Made by a program: the position numbers and the translations under genes. DNA of 64,000 bases, taken from contig CP075497.1 of assembly GCA_021613535.1 (NCBI GenBank), positions 8,990,001 through 9,054,000 on the forward strand, written 5' to 3'. This DNA comes from Adineta vaga. Its lineage: Eukaryota > Rotifera. Within the stretch, counting starts at the first letter, position 1. The number at the start of each line of letters is the position of its first letter. The notes under the pieces are model-generated. The model made no database searches. It saw only the letters and a list, made by a program, of their open reading frames with translations, and had not been told where the DNA came from. This document shows, piece after piece, positions 25,401 to 38,839 of the stretch.

Positions 25401-27053
25401 ATGATGCGAAAAAAGGTAAATGTTGTTTAATAAATGTTTATCTGATCTTATATTGTTTCCATCTAGGTTCTTCTAATGGGCAAAAGTGGCGGTGGAAAAA
25501 CATCTATGCGTTCAATTATTTTTGCTAATTACAGTGCAAAAGATACTCGGCGTCTCGGCGCTACAAGTATAAAATAATTCTTTTGTCTTCTTATGTTTTC
25601 ATTCGACTAAATGATCTGATTTTTTTTGCTTTAGTGGATGTTGAACAATCGTACGTTCGTTTTCTCGGTAATCTTATATTAAATCTATGGGATTGTGGTG
25701 GTCAAGAAGCATTCATGGAATGTTATTTTGCTGCCCAAAAAGATAATATTTTTAAAAATGTAGAAGTTCTTATATATGTATTCGATGTTCAAAGTCAAGA
25801 ATTAGACAAAGTATATATATATATATTTCATCCATAATTAACTCATACGTTTTTTCTTCTAACATCTGTATTTTATTTTAGGATTTACACTATTATCAGT
25901 CCTGTCTAGAATCTATTCTACAACATTCAAGTCATGCTAAAATCTTTTGTCTTGTACACAAAATGGATTTAATACCGGAAGATATGCGTGACACAGTAAG
26001 ATATCTCTTCTATTCTTAATCATCTCATTTAATTGATTCATCAGGTATTTGCTGAACGACAAAATATTCTAACGAATCTATCTAAACCATTGCAATGTTC
26101 ATGTTTTCGAACATCGATTTGGGATGAAACATTGTATAAGGTAAACTGATTGATGAGAATAAATGATAGGAATCATACGATTGATTTTAGGCTTGGTCAC
26201 AAATCGTTTATCAACTGGTGCCAAATGTGAAAGGTTTAGAAAAAACATTAACAAATTTTGCTGAAATTATCGATGCAGATGAAATTTTACTTTTTGAAAA
26301 AGCTACTTTTCTAGTAAAAAAACGTTTTATTTTGAATTTGTTCAAAACAAAGAAACGAATTTAACATTGTTTTAGGTTATTTCACATTGTACACGAAAAC
26401 CTCATCGAGATACGCGACGATTTGAAAAGATAAGTGATATTATAAAACAGTTCAAGTTATCCTGCAGGTAATAAAGAATATATATATATATGTTGAAACT
26501 GAACGAAGAAGATTTAATATTCTAGTAAACTAACTGCCGCATTTCAATCGATGGAAGTACGAAATTCAACATTCGCTTGTTTTATTGAACTATTAACACC
26601 AAATACATATGTTATGGTTGTTATTAGTGATCCATCGATCTGTAAGTTCAAATTCATTTAAGATTAACTACTCGAATCTCTATCGTTTCTATTCCTATCA
26701 CAAAACAATTTTAAAACATACATTACTTATCTTATCTTATCTCAGTTTGTGCTATCGATCAGCATGACATAGATGTTGTTTGACAGAATATTACTGAATG
26801 ATATATTCCACATGTTCGAAGCTTTCATACTTATCCGTTGTTTATTAATCCAGCAAAATCTTACTGGACTAACAAAATAAATAGAGATGATAAGATCATT
26901 CTGTACTCTGGGATATTGATAGAAAATACTATAGAAAAGTAAATTTATTATACGTCTCTATTTTATTTTTTAGCATCGGAAGTCACATTGATGAATATTC
27001 GTAATGCTCGCAAAGTATTTGAAAAACTCGAAAAAGATGTTGCTCGAAATTAA
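25401..27053 (+). CDS. RRAGA: Ras-related GTP-binding protein RagA/B
   Basis: Lysosomal GTPase that, as a heterodimer with RagC/D, recruits mTORC1 when amino acids are present. 303 aa in nine exons: 25401-25415, 25467-25566, 25635-25810, 25882-25995, 26045-26140, 26191-26313, 26376-26467, 26526-26641 and 26974-27053. P-loop [16 protein letters not shown], switch region [26 protein letters not shown], and HKMDLIPED for guanine recognition. The Roadblock-type C-terminal domain ends with INSIRNARK-like [16 protein letters not shown]. Near-identical to animal RagA through the core. The last intron (332 nt) is unusually long; nothing recognisable lies in it. Confidence 0.97.
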
Positions 27054-27382
27054 ACTTTCAAATCTATCGATAAAGAATTCAAATTTTGATGAAACCAACA
27101 AACAGTTAGCTTGCCATTCAACTCTAATTTGACATAAAAAAATCAGAATAAATCATACTTCTTTCTTCTTTTCTTTTGCTTATATACATATATATTTCAA
27201 ACTAGCCGGATGATATTGTTATGTAATTGTGTATTTCCCTTTGTTTATCATCATCAACATTTGTTAACAAGATATTACTTTTTTTCTTTTCTTCTACGTC
27301 TCTCTTTCTCTTTTTTTATATGTATAACAATCGAAATAAATGTCTTTTGATCTATAAAATAAAACTTGTTTCTTTTGTTTGT
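27054..27382. other. Convergent 3' flanks
   Basis: Stops of RagA (+) and the four-pass gene (-) face each other. T-rich, with a CTCTTTCTCTTTTTTT run near 27300. No gene seen. Confidence 0.5.
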
Positions 27383-28368
27383 TTAATTCTCTATTTGTTC
27401 CATAGATTTCATAAGATTATTCTTCGACTTTTCATTAATACGATGCTCATCATGATTACTCCAATCGAATGATGTACCAAGACGAATAGTAAGAATTGTA
27501 ATTATACCAATAAAAAATACTAATTGAATCCATGAAGATACAATTGCAAGTATCATATAGACATAGATTGAGGAAGCATTAGGATATTGTTCGAAAGAAA
27601 TATGATTTAGTTGACCACAACTAGTTATATGATTATCATTCGATGTAAGAGTTGAACAGAATTTAAGAAAACCATTTGTAAGAATAGATGCATTGATTAA
27701 AGAGAAAAAACCGAGAATAATCGAAATTGGAAACCTAAACAAAAAAGAGTTAGAAGATAAGTGAGAATAAGAATAGTCTGTTTTCTTATTTACCATGGCA
27801 CAATTAGACATTGATCATTTGTTGTTATTATACGATTATCTCCATTGAATAGTATAAAAAAGAATCCAGTCATGATACAATAAATAAATGTAAAAACATT
27901 ATAAAATGTACAGAAATCACATGTCGATTGTGAACTAAATCTTTCTGTTAGAGGAATAATTTTAATTGTCCAATTCGCTGGACTATTAATAAATGTTTGA
28001 AATTTAAATGTAGCATACAATGGGCATTGTTGTTTAAATTGTACTATACTTGAGCCAACAATAAGAGCAATAGTAAAACTAGTTAAACCAATTAATGTAA
28101 TAAACAAAAGAAATACTATACGTAAATTATTATCAGACAAATGTGGTAGATGTATTGAGGAGATGATTTGAATTAATCGAGAATAGTAACGTTGAATAAA
28201 TGTTTGTTGTTTTGTTTCAATTGAAGATTGATTGTCATTATCAGCTATGTGATTTGATTCACAAATGACAATAATATTATCATCTTTATTCGAAGTTTTG
28301 TTTGAAGAAAGTGGAGACATTGGAATGAGTTGTTGTTCTTCGTCAAGATTTTCTATATTTATATTCAT
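27383..28368 (-). CDS. Four-pass membrane protein, possibly TMEM179-like
   Basis: Two exons (28368-27794 and 27734-27383) joined as VPW-FPIS, 308 aa. A polar, disordered cytosolic N-terminus of about 80 residues is followed by four hydrophobic segments: LRIVFLLFITLIGLTSFTIA, FTFIYCIMTGFFFILF, FPISIILGFFSLINASILT and VYMILAIVSSWIQLVFFIGI. The first extracellular loop has paired cysteines (QQCPLYATF, TCDFCTFYN). Topology and the CPLYA/FCTF cysteines are reminiscent of TMEM179 or claudin-type tetraspan proteins, but I cannot confirm the family. Confidence 0.65.
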
Positions 28369-30059
28369 ATCGAAAAAATTAATGCGTAGAAATATTTTAT
28401 TTGTCTAAATGCATCGAATATTTCTATCCGATAGATTCGATAATCATCTAAAATATAACCGAATGTACCTATGAATAAGCTATTACTATTCTACTCTGCT
28501 AGAGAAGATCTTTCCTATACGTTTTTTTTTCAGGAAAAGAGAATTCATATTTTTTTTCTAGAACGCGGAAAAGTCGTAGTGATGGTTTCTTATTTCCGAT
28601 ACTTTTGTTATGTTTTTTGCTTTTTTTTCTTTCTCTCTCTCTCTCTCTCTTTTCCTACTCTACTAAGATTTCTAACTTACTCAAGTACGATTTATTTTCT
28701 TTTTACTATTGTGGTATATATTATCCTGTATATGATTTCATTCTTCTCGTAAACATCTGATAATCATATACAAAAAAACAACAATTTGTTTTCATATGTC
28801 TACAGATATAACGATGATTAATTTATGCTAAGAAAACTCTATAGAATACAAACTATTGTATTGATATTATTCTTTCATTCGTCGAAGGATTGGGATTTAT
28901 AATAGACTAAGTCTATCTATCAGCAGGTACATGAAGACTAATACTTTCTACAATGTATATTTTCATTTGAATAGAAAACTCAAGGGTATAGTACGCAATG
29001 AGAAAAAATAAATTAAAGTTAGATATTTTGACTTTGTTCTCACTTTTTTATTCAAGAAAATATAATTAAGATTAGTAAAATAATTCTGAAATACATGCAA
29101 CTAAAAACATGTCAATGTAATTTCTTTCTGAGTATACTTCGTTGTTCTTATTGAATATATTATAAAGAAAATCATATTATCTCAAACGTTGTCAACAATC
29201 TGTCGTTCTACATTAATCAATAGAAGCTCCCGCAAGCGATATCGACTCAGTTAACATCGTGCGTTGGTTAATAAAGACTATATGACTTTATTATTGATCA
29301 TTTTTCTTCTTCTATATAGACACTGATATGATAGAGGTTAACTCATACGAAATAATTGCCATTTCTAACTTTGAAGAGAAATAATAGAAAACGATTATTA
29401 ATTATTTAGAGAAAAGTCAATTGACATTTCTCAGATCAAAGAAATAAATGAAATTTTCTTATTTTTATTTACAGAAAAACGAGAAAAAACTTACGTACGA
29501 CATTACATTTAATACGATTACAAATCGATTTTGAAAAAGAAAACAAAATGTTTTCTCCCAAACGAATATTTGTTTTGATACCTGTATAGGTAGTTATGTT
29601 TTTCGTTAGTATTCATTAATCAATAAGGTTAATTAAGCAACATACTCTACCTAATCGACAAAAGAAAAGAACAGTGAACGAAACGAATTTGTTTTGCTTC
29701 ATCAAAATTCGTTGACAATCCGAAAGAGAGACAGAAAAAAAACGTTTTTTTCTCCGAATACAAAATAAAATGTCATTATTGACATATATTGTCATCTATC
29801 AAGTAAAAGTCAATGATTACGAGATGATAATAGTACAGATATTAAAGCATTGAAGTTGAACTCTTATGACATATTTCGACGATACAGGAATACTAATTAT
29901 TTATTTTAGAAGAACAAATCTTTGATTTATTTCTAGATTTCATACTAAATAAATATTATTTCATATAAGAAAGGTATAAAAAATAGCTTTTTTATAAGAC
30001 ATAACATAAATTTTTTATTGTTTAGCAATTTCTCATCACTACGATTATTAAAAAATTCA
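28369..30059. other. 1.7-kb intergenic region
   Basis: Between divergent genes. A CT run sits at 28629-28652 inside a low-complexity open frame that I do not accept. The remainder is AT-rich without long frames. An acceptor-like TTATTGTTTAG lies about 35 nt before the EDC4 ATG. No RNA gene or transposon seen. Confidence 0.5.
28629..28652. repeat. (CT)n microsatellite
   Basis: About ten CT units within a T-rich tract, upstream of the four-pass gene on the opposite strand. Confidence 0.85.
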
Positions 30060-33000
30060 ATGGCTCATCCACCGTAAGATTTTTCTTTATTTATAATCAA
30101 TCTTCCGTTCTAATCATATTAATATCTATTAGATATAACATAGACGATCTACTTACTCCAAATAGTTCATTAACAAATGTAACAAGTTTACCAAATGGTG
30201 ATACAACGCGTTCATTACTTGTTGGTCATGATGGTTTAACAACAAATATTAATAATACAACTCATACTCTTTCACCATCATCAAGTGTCAACAATGCATT
30301 ACCAACGATTGATCCTTTACATGGTCTATTACTCGGTAATACAACTGCATTTGATGCGGTAACTACTCAACAACCAGAACATTGCACACATATTTCACCA
30401 TCTCAACAACAAGTCTTAACGATTAATTCTACGGCACAAATAAGTGACCTATATCAAATCAAGGGAACTACAGAAAAAGACTCATCATCATCATTACTTA
30501 TTAATGGTAACTATTTGAATGACTTCTAGTGAATAGGAAAATATTTCAATTTCATTTTCAATCAAAACATACCTGTCGTGAGAACTTATTTGTAGAATAG
30601 AAGAGAGAAAGAAAAAAAAACACCGTGTAATTTTCTTTTTCTCTTCAAAATACAACATTTATCGTTGCACGTATATGTGTTCGATTCAGTATTTATAATG
30701 AAAGGGAAAAAAAGAGAAAGAAATCAGGTTTCTTTTTTCTTTCTTGCTCTTGTTCTTCTTCTTTTGCTGCTCTACCTGGAATCCTTATGATTAATGTTTG
30801 CAAAAATTTATAATGAAATCCTAATTTCTTTTTTGTGTTTTGACAAAGAGAAATGTTCGAAATCAATACGTGATATTATAATTCATTTCATAGATATTTC
30901 ACAATCACCATTTGATCAAGATGATAAAGAAGTTGCTGAGAGTATGTCATGTTCATCCAATTATCCGCTTCAATTCGAAGCCAGTAAGTTAGTTTTAAAT
31001 TACATTAATATCTTCTTTGATTTTTTAATTAGTACCGAATGACGAGGATGACAATGAAGATGTAGACGCAGTTTTTATGCCAATTAAATCGAATGATGAT
31101 GATGAACCAGCAAGATTTGTAAAAAAAAACCAGAAGAAAATAATGAAAATTTTTATCTGTTATATTTATAGATAAATGATAATCAAGATCCACTTTTATT
31201 ACCATCGACATATGGAGAGACTTCACTTTGGTCGAAATCACGTCATTCTAATGGTGATAGTCCTATGAAGTAAATGCATTTCTATAGAATGACGTTTCTT
31301 TTTTCTCAAAATCGTTCTTATTTTGTTTTTCTAGAGGATTAAAAACATCAAATCGACAAGTTATAGATGATTTCAGTGATCCGACAGAAACTAGGTAAGG
31401 TTTTGTTTTCTACCATTAATAACTATGTTACGTGAAAATATTTCTTTCATCCAAAAAGTGATAAAGATGATGATTCAACAGCTGATGAAGAGGATCTCTT
31501 ACATTCTCGTATAAAACGACGTACTGGACGATCACCAAATAGTGCTCAAATGCCTTTGAATGTCGATGTAAGTTCAATTCAATCCAATGTACTCTATTGT
31601 ATATGTATTTCCTTAGGCATTGCATGCTATTCGTGAATTGACGCATCAGTTGAATGAATATCGTTCACATGGCACACATTTATCAAGCGAAACTATTCCT
31701 CAAGCAACATTCCAAGCTGATTATGATGATAAACTTGAACGATGTTGTCAACGACTTGAACAATTAACAAATAAAGTTGATCGATTGATTAGTTTTGAAC
31801 AAACAGGTATGATGAAAAAGAAAATAGAATATATATATATTCATTTTAATTCATCAATACAAAATGATCTGATTTTTAGGCGTTGTTTCACGGCCAAATC
31901 GACCAAGTCCTAATGCAGCAACAGTAGATATTCTCACTACAAATGAACCTCAGGTAATTCTAGCCGATGCACATTATGATCGATTAGAAGGAATGCTTGT
32001 CGAAAAAATTGAAACATATGTACAAGGCGGTATGAATATAAATCATCTATCATATAATTAATAATTTATTCTATTAATTTTTTTATTCTAGCAATGAAAG
32101 CAGTATTCGAACCATATCGAGATCTAAAAGATAATTTACATAAAGATTTAACTGCGAAATTATTAGCAACAGATACAGTGATTAAACAAACAATCACACA
32201 GATATTTCGTTCAAAAGTTTGTTAATTATTTTGAAATATTTGATTCTAAAATAAATCTGACTTTTAAATTTATATTAGACAATGATTGATTCATTGAGTC
32301 ATTCTGTAGCTAATGCTATTCAAGCAACAATGATTGCATCATATCGTGATACATTCAATCAAATTGTTATTCCATCATTTGAAAAAGCAGCAACAAATAT
32401 GTTTCAACAAACGAATGATGTTTTTAAACGTGGAACAAAAGAATGTATGTATGAATTTGTTGTTTTTTTTTCAGAAAGCAAACGAAAGTAATTCGAAAAT
32501 TTAGATCTACAAGAAATGATTGAATATGGTCGTCAACAACAACGTTCATTGATTCAACAACGTGAACAAATGATGACTGAGATTCGAAAAGAATCAACAC
32601 AAATATTAAAAGAATTTGAAAAGAAAAATCAAGATTTAACTAGTACACTTAAAAATGAAATTACTCAATATATGACAACAAATTTAACTCCTCTGTAAGA
32701 TTTCTTTGACAAAAAAATCACATCACATATCTTGAAATATTCTCTTCTCTTCGAAATAGAATTCGTGAAACGATTCAAACTATAATTCGTGATGAAATCA
32801 CGGTTATGTTACGTGAATTATTACTTGCTCAAAAGAATGAAATCAATGCTTTGGTTATTCAACATCTTCGACAACAATCAGCTACACCAAAACTTCCGAC
32901 AACAACAATAGCAGCTGCATCGACAACAGTTAGTCGAACAACTACTCCATTACCTACTGTTGCTTCATCGAATCTAACAATAGTAGATACTAAACAACAA

Positions 33001-33505
33001 ACTGTACTAAAACTTGTTCGTTCAGGACAATTAAATCAAGCATTTGAATATGTTCTAACAGCTTCAGATCTCAGTCTTGTTCTTTATCTTTGTGAAAATG
33101 TGCGACCAGCTGAATTATTTTCTCTTCAACCATGTCCATTACAAATTCCTGTTATTCTTTCTTTAATACAACAATTAGCAGCTGATCTAACTACTCATCA
33201 AGAACTGAAATACAGGTAAATTCTTTTCAAAATTTAAGCAAATGTTTTACTCTTCCTTTGTTCTTAGTTATTTATATGAAGCATTGATTTGTCTTGATCT
33301 ATCACATCCAAGTGTACGAGATTATTTATATAATGTCTTAACTGATCTTAATAAAAAATTATATGCATATATACAAACAAATCCAATGACAACAATGGCA
33401 AAACGATTTCAATTACTATATATGGCAAGTCAAGGTTTAGTTCAAAAAATTGTTCAACAACGAGCAACACCTGCTAATCAAATGTTATCATCTACATTAA
33501 AATAG
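30060..33505 (+). CDS. EDC4: Enhancer of mRNA decapping 4 (Ge-1) homologue lacking the WD40 domain
   Basis: P-body scaffold for DCP1/DCP2 decapping. I model 14 exons (30060-30073, 30133-30506, 30849-30983, 31033-31118, 31172-31269, 31335-31394, 31459-31567, 31617-31806, 31880-32029, 32092-32216, 32279-32444, 32505-32694, 32760-33215 and 33268-33505), 796 aa, length divisible by three. The C-terminal half aligns with EDC4: FEKAATNMFQQTNDVFKRGTKEYLQ, VLKLVRSGQLNQAFEYVLTASDLSLVLYLCENV and CPLQIPVILSLIQQLAADL. The first ~300 residues are Ser/Thr/Asn-rich, then acidic. No WD repeats are encoded and none fit upstream to 28370. Animal EDC4 is about 1,400 aa with an N-terminal WD40. The 342-nt intron 2 is the least certain junction. 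Confidence 0.85.
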
Positions 33506-33723
33506 ATTATAAATGAATTCGAGAAAATGATCGTGTTCAATGAAGAAGATGCGGCGTTCTATTTGTCTTGTTATGTTCTATTGTTTCCTTCTTTCCTTTT
33601 GTATTAGTTTGTTTATATAGACGATTGAATAGATTCTGATATGAAATAAAAATTTCTGATCAAATCAATTTTTTTCTTTGTTCAATTCTATGACAATTCT
33701 ATTTCTTTATTTTTAAGTATAGC

Positions 33724-34850
33724 ATGTCGGAAAGTGATGGACCAAATCTGACACATGATATCGATTGGCCAATGCTTGAGAAAAGTCGTTTTATTCCTTT
33801 AAGTCTTCTATCAACATTTACTGTTCGTTCACTTCTTTATCCTTTTACGCTGGTTCGTACTCGTTTACAAGTTCAAGTACAATCATCAATTTATCAAGGA
33901 ACATGGCATGCATTAACATCAACTGTACGTTATGAAGGTTTTCGTGCGTTATATAAAGGTTTTCTTGTTTATAATGGTCAATTGATACCCGGTTTAATCT
34001 ATATAACAACATTTGAAGCAACGCGTTCACATGCAAATATTTTAACAACAAATGAATATGTACGTGCTGGTGTTGCTGGTTCAATTGCTTCGATGATTGC
34101 TCAAATACTTGCTTGTCCCATAGATATTATTTCTCAACATATGCAATTAGTTGGTTTAACAACAACATCATCAAATCAAAAACATCGTCTGAAAAATGAA
34201 TTATCATCTGTATCGAATAGAAATTCAAATCACCGACAAATTCGTCGCATGCATGTCCCAAAAGAGATTCGAAATAGTAATTATTTAGTATTCAAACATA
34301 TTTGTAATACACTACTCTATGAACACACGTCTGATAATCCGAATAAACAAGCTTGTTTTAGTTTAAAAGGATTCTATCGTGGATATTTTATCTCCACAAT
34401 TCTATTCAGTTTAACTAGTGCTATTTGGTGGCCTTCATATTATTTCTATCAAAAACGATTGCTCGAACTTGAAACGTTATTTTGTAAGAATTTTCTCTTT
34501 CTTTCTCTCTATTCAATTGGCCATTTGTTTGTTTCTTTCTAGCTACTTCGTTTACAGTACCATTACTTATGATTCAGTGTATTGCTGGTCCATTATCTTC
34601 ATTAACATCGACTTTATTAACGAATCCATTGGATGTATGTCGTACTCGAATACAAGTTGAACGAGAACGACGAACAGTAATTCAAATAATGAATGAATTA
34701 TGGCATGAAGAACGTTTGAAAGTATTTACAAAAGGTTTAACAGCTCGTCTTTCACATTCATGTATTTATTCATTGTTTATTATATTCGGTTATGAAACAG
34801 TTAAACGAATATCTTTGAAAGAAGAATATCGAAATCAAATAAGATGGTGA
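33724..34850 (+). CDS. SLC25A44: Mitochondrial carrier SLC25A44
   Basis: Inner-membrane carrier; SLC25A44 imports branched-chain amino acids. 355 aa in two exons (33724-34483 and 34543-34850). The opening IDWPMLEKSRFIPLSLLSTFTVRSLLYPFTLVRTRLQVQ matches SLC25A44 (IEWEHLDKKKFY ... RVSVYPFTLIRTRLQVQ). Three carrier repeats with PxD/ExxR-type motifs are visible: YPFTLVRTRL, CPIDIISQHMQ and NPLDVCRTRIQVE. WWPSYYFYQKRL and the C-terminal RW also match. The second repeat has an extended Ser/Asn/Arg-rich matrix loop (about residues 150-185). A CTTTATTTTTAAGTATAG acceptor-like tract ends 1 nt before the ATG. Confidence 0.93.
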
Positions 34851-36066
34851 TTTATTGAAGAAAAAATTCATTCCAATCAAAGATGACTGTCGCATTATGT
34901 ATTCTATTCTTCTCGATCGAAAATGATTGTATATGTGTATTTCGATAATCTAGCAAGTAGGATTATATGGAAAAAGAAATTTTTATTATTATTACTTTTG
35001 TGACAGATTATGACACAATATTGTAAAGTCAAATAAAAAATCAAACTATTTTTGTCTATTTCATAGGCTAGAAATGTTCACGTGACATTAAGGATTAATA
35101 GATCTATTCAAAACATCACCAAACTATCAAAAATAGAATTACACTAAGATATACTTGACATGTAGACTATCGATAATCACGCTAACTTGAAGAATTATAT
35201 GTAGAATGAACTGACAATTGACCAAACTCATTTCATCTAGATAATAATAAACATTCGTGATGAGTAACAGTAAATACTTTACTTCATCGACGTTATTTTT
35301 ATGGCTTTTGACGATTATTGTAGAACAGTTGTGTTAAGATAAATTAGCTTACAAACATTGCTAAAGATCAGAAATTAATGTGTTGCGAATGTATTCTCTT
35401 ATATTTCACTAACAACATAGCATATTTTGGTGCCTTTTGAATTCTGTTGTTTATTTATCATTTGGATAACTTCATTGGATACATATATATACAAATGTCG
35501 ATTAAAAACTTGTCAGATAACATAAACTGTCAGAAAGATTCCAAAGGGCAAAAAAAAGAGAAAAATAAGCAGATCGAGTTGTCTTTCTCTCGAGTGATCA
35601 AAAAACAAAATCGCATAAAAAATGCTGTACTCGTACTGCAACATGATCATGCATATTTGGTATTCAGCAAGTAGTACTATCTAATATTCAAAGACTGAAA
35701 GAGAATGATTGATTTACTAGTTCTTTTTTTTCATCAAACTATTATATTTGTTGATGACATTATGAACCTTGTCGTTTAACAATACATTTTTGAACATGAA
35801 TAAAAGAATAGTTTTCTTTTTTAATTGATAGAATTAATAAAAAGACGAATTTAATTTGTTAGATGATCTGCAAGTGTTGTATGAAAATATAGTTCACACT
35901 AGTTATGATACGTGAAATTAATAAACAGATGAATTTTGCTATTGGAATTATTCTTTTTGTTACGTGTGTCATCAAAAAAGATTATATACATTAGAAAAAA
36001 TTCTATCTTTAACTTCAAATGAACATCACAGTTTATCTCATATAAAACAAAAAAAAATAAGGAAAT
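34851..36066. other. Intergenic region, no gene
   Basis: 1.2 kb between convergent genes, AT-rich. The only notable frame (35447-35674) is short and compositionally random. No repeat or RNA gene recognised. Confidence 0.5.
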
Positions 36067-37258
36067 TCAAGTTGGATTTTCTTCTTCTTCTTCGACATCA
36101 TCATCATCGTTGAGCATCTTTGGTGTTTTTGAATTCAATCCTGATGTTTTTTCTAATAGAAAAACACTTAATTCATCTTCTTCATCACGTCGATGAATAT
36201 CAACAACATATTCTCGTGATTTATTGTTTAATAATTCAACCATTGCATTGTTATCAACATGATCTTTTTGTGATTGTACAGAAGGAAGTAAAGGCGTATT
36301 TGGATAACTAACAGCTGTTGATGGTGATGCTTGTCGACTTCGATAAGTTGTTAATGTAGTAATCGAACGACGAACAGAACCATTTTTACGTCGAGTTAAC
36401 ACACCAATACGACGATTAATAAGTTTCATAGCAATGATCAATAGACTAGTTACTAAAACAAGTAACGCAAGTATTCCAGCAGCTGGAAAACCACGTTTTT
36501 GCATCCATCGTGGAGTTGTCGTATTATATGTAGTTTGAAAGCATGAATAAGTTTGTCTATCTCTAGCACAACTAAATATAAATGTTTTCTCTTCTACACT
36601 TTACTTTTATTTATATACAAAATGAAACTTACCGGCAGGTAACATTTCGTCGGTATCCTCGACATGAGCTACAAACAACAGTCATTGTTATACGTCGATC
36701 AAAACATACAAATCCACATGATTTATCATGTTCACAAACATAAAAACATGAATCAGTCGGAAGATGATTTGTTGATGTTGTAATAACATATGAACTATTC
36801 TCTGTTGAAAGTATCGAAGATACCATTTGACATTGAGAACAACGTTGAATAGCACGTAACGGATGTAAACACCGAGCATCTTCAGTACAATGGTTATGAT
36901 TGACTAGATTAGGTATAAGTTGAGTGATATGTGTCGATGATGGAGAAAATCGTCCTTGACGACATTGCAGAGTAGAATCGTTTGTAGTACATCGAAAAAG
37001 AGATAATTTCGATAGGAATATATCCGACAAAGAGAAATTTCGATAAGATGATTGACAAAAACATAATGGTGAATGTTCACGATCAGAAGGGCATCGAAAA
37101 AATTCACCTAAAGAGAAATTTATAATTTTGAAATTAACGAACAGAAAATAATACTTACCATTAGTACAGTAAGAAATCATCATTATCATCATAAATATAG
37201 CGATGAGAATAAAAGATCCAGCAGGCATCAATATATTCAAATTTGATTCTAGTCGCAC
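36067..37258 (-). CDS. Cys-rich type I membrane protein, unrecognised
   Basis: Three exons (37258-37159, 37107-36633 and 36571-36067) give 359 aa. An N-terminal hydrophobic stretch (FILIAIFMMIMMISYC) serves as signal peptide. The ectodomain of about 190 residues has roughly 20 cysteines, including C-x-C and C-x2-C pairs (PLCFCQSS, QRCSQCQM, VCSSCRGY), suggesting several disulphides. TM segment GILALLVLVTSLLIIAMKLI precedes a basic stop (RRIGVLTRRKNGSVRR). The cytoplasmic tail of ~125 aa ends in an acidic run (NDDDDVEEEEENPT). Looks like an orphan receptor or adhesion molecule; no domain recognised. Confidence 0.65.
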
Positions 37259-38839
37259 ACGTCACTTATATTCAGTCAAAAGATGTACGATTATACAATG
37301 AAAAGAATAGAATTGATGGTAATGGTGACAATGATGCGCCGTCCAAATGTCTTTAGAGAATGAACCAATGACTATTTGTTGTTCTTTTTTTCCAATTTGA
37401 TCATTCTTATCATCATGTTCTCTGAAAAACTCATCAGAAGAAGACACATCGAATGAATAAATAAAAGAGAGAGAGAAGAGAAAAAACTCAAAGAGAGAAA
37501 ACAACAGAGGCAGGCATGCTAATTGTGTCGTGTCTTGGCTATATATATATATATATGATGTTGCTTTCTCTTTCGAATAATATTGACAGAAGATACTTTT
37601 AGATTGTTAGTTACTAGAGAAGAAGTATATCATTACTTGATGAGAAAATAATAAAGAAAAGAAAACGAAGTATTTTTCTTGTTTACAACCGAAGATCAAT
37701 TTGAGTCACTAAGTGAACGTTAGGCTTGATTTCCTTTTCCTTTGTACTTTGTTTGTCTGATAGTTATTCAGTCCATACAGCTATATTGTTACAAGTCTGG
37801 AAGAACATACAATAAACTATAGAATTTGCTTTGTTTTTATTACTCTCAGTCCACCGATAGAGGAACTTTGATTTAGTAATTTCGTCTGTTTTTGCTTTTG
37901 ATAAAAATAATATTCTCTCCGTTAGTATTTTCGCACTCAATGTATAGAAAAATTACATTGATCTATCCTTAGAACGCGTCTGGAATTATAATAACTTTGT
38001 ATATAATATAAATGAGAAAACAAGGATAAAAGAATCGACAATCTACATCGCTTGTCACTAACCATGTCAACTTTATTATCAAATGAAAGAAGCAATAATC
38101 TCATTCAGTACAGATGAAATATTTCTATTTTCTTTCCATGTTATTAACATTTTCGAAATTCTAATGACACATGAGGTGTCACCATCGATGCCTATAATAT
38201 TCGAAATTAGAACACTTTTTCCATATGAAGACTTTCATAACAATATATTAATCTAATCTTCAGTCGTCTTCATGTAGATAAAACTAATAATTCAATTGAG
38301 TCTTTCTTTCAATGATGTCGAATTTCTTCAGAACAATATATATGTCACTTAATTCATTGTTATCAATTATGTAATTACAACGGATATGTTTTAAAGCGGA
38401 AAATGAAATTATAAGTAGTGTTAAAAAGACTATATATAACTGCGATAAGTTTTTTGTCTACCATATAGAAGAAAGTTATTGAAGAATTCATTCAGAAAAA
38501 AACATATTCGTAGTAATGTAATTAATGACAATAAGATATCTCACTTGACAAAATATCTCGACATTAATAATATTCTTTTCTGACAAAACACAATATATAA
38601 GACAATAAATAGTACGAGAAATAAGAAAAAAATAAGACTCATCCAATAGAGGAGAAACATAGTTCAAAGGGACAAACAATCTTATCGATTATCTTAGAGG
38701 GATAAAATTTGTTTTGCAAGAATATTCAGAACTTTTCTTTCGGTTTAATAGTTGAATTTTCCTGAATCTTTTTATTATCGTGAAGATAAATCAAAATCTT
38801 GTCACAAAAATTATTCTCGTAATAGTTTTGTTTATTCAT
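37259..38839. other. Intergenic region with TA microsatellite
   Basis: 1.6 kb upstream of the Cys-rich gene and downstream of the GABA-A-like gene. It contains a (TA)n run at 37540-37556. Otherwise AT-rich with no supported gene. Confidence 0.5.
37540..37556. repeat. (TA)n microsatellite
   Basis: Eight TA units, about 280 nt upstream of the Cys-rich gene's ATG on the minus strand. Confidence 0.85.

Noticed and set aside
28471-28752. 93-codon + frame rich in Phe/Leu/Ser
   Set aside because: Built on T-runs and a CT microsatellite; low complexity.
29210-29290. Possible tRNA-like hairpin around TTAAC...GTTAA
   Set aside because: No acceptor, D or T-loop pattern could be drawn; only a short chance stem.
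35447-35674. 75-codon + frame in the 34.9-36.1 kb gap
   Set aside because: Short, Lys/Asn-rich, no motif.
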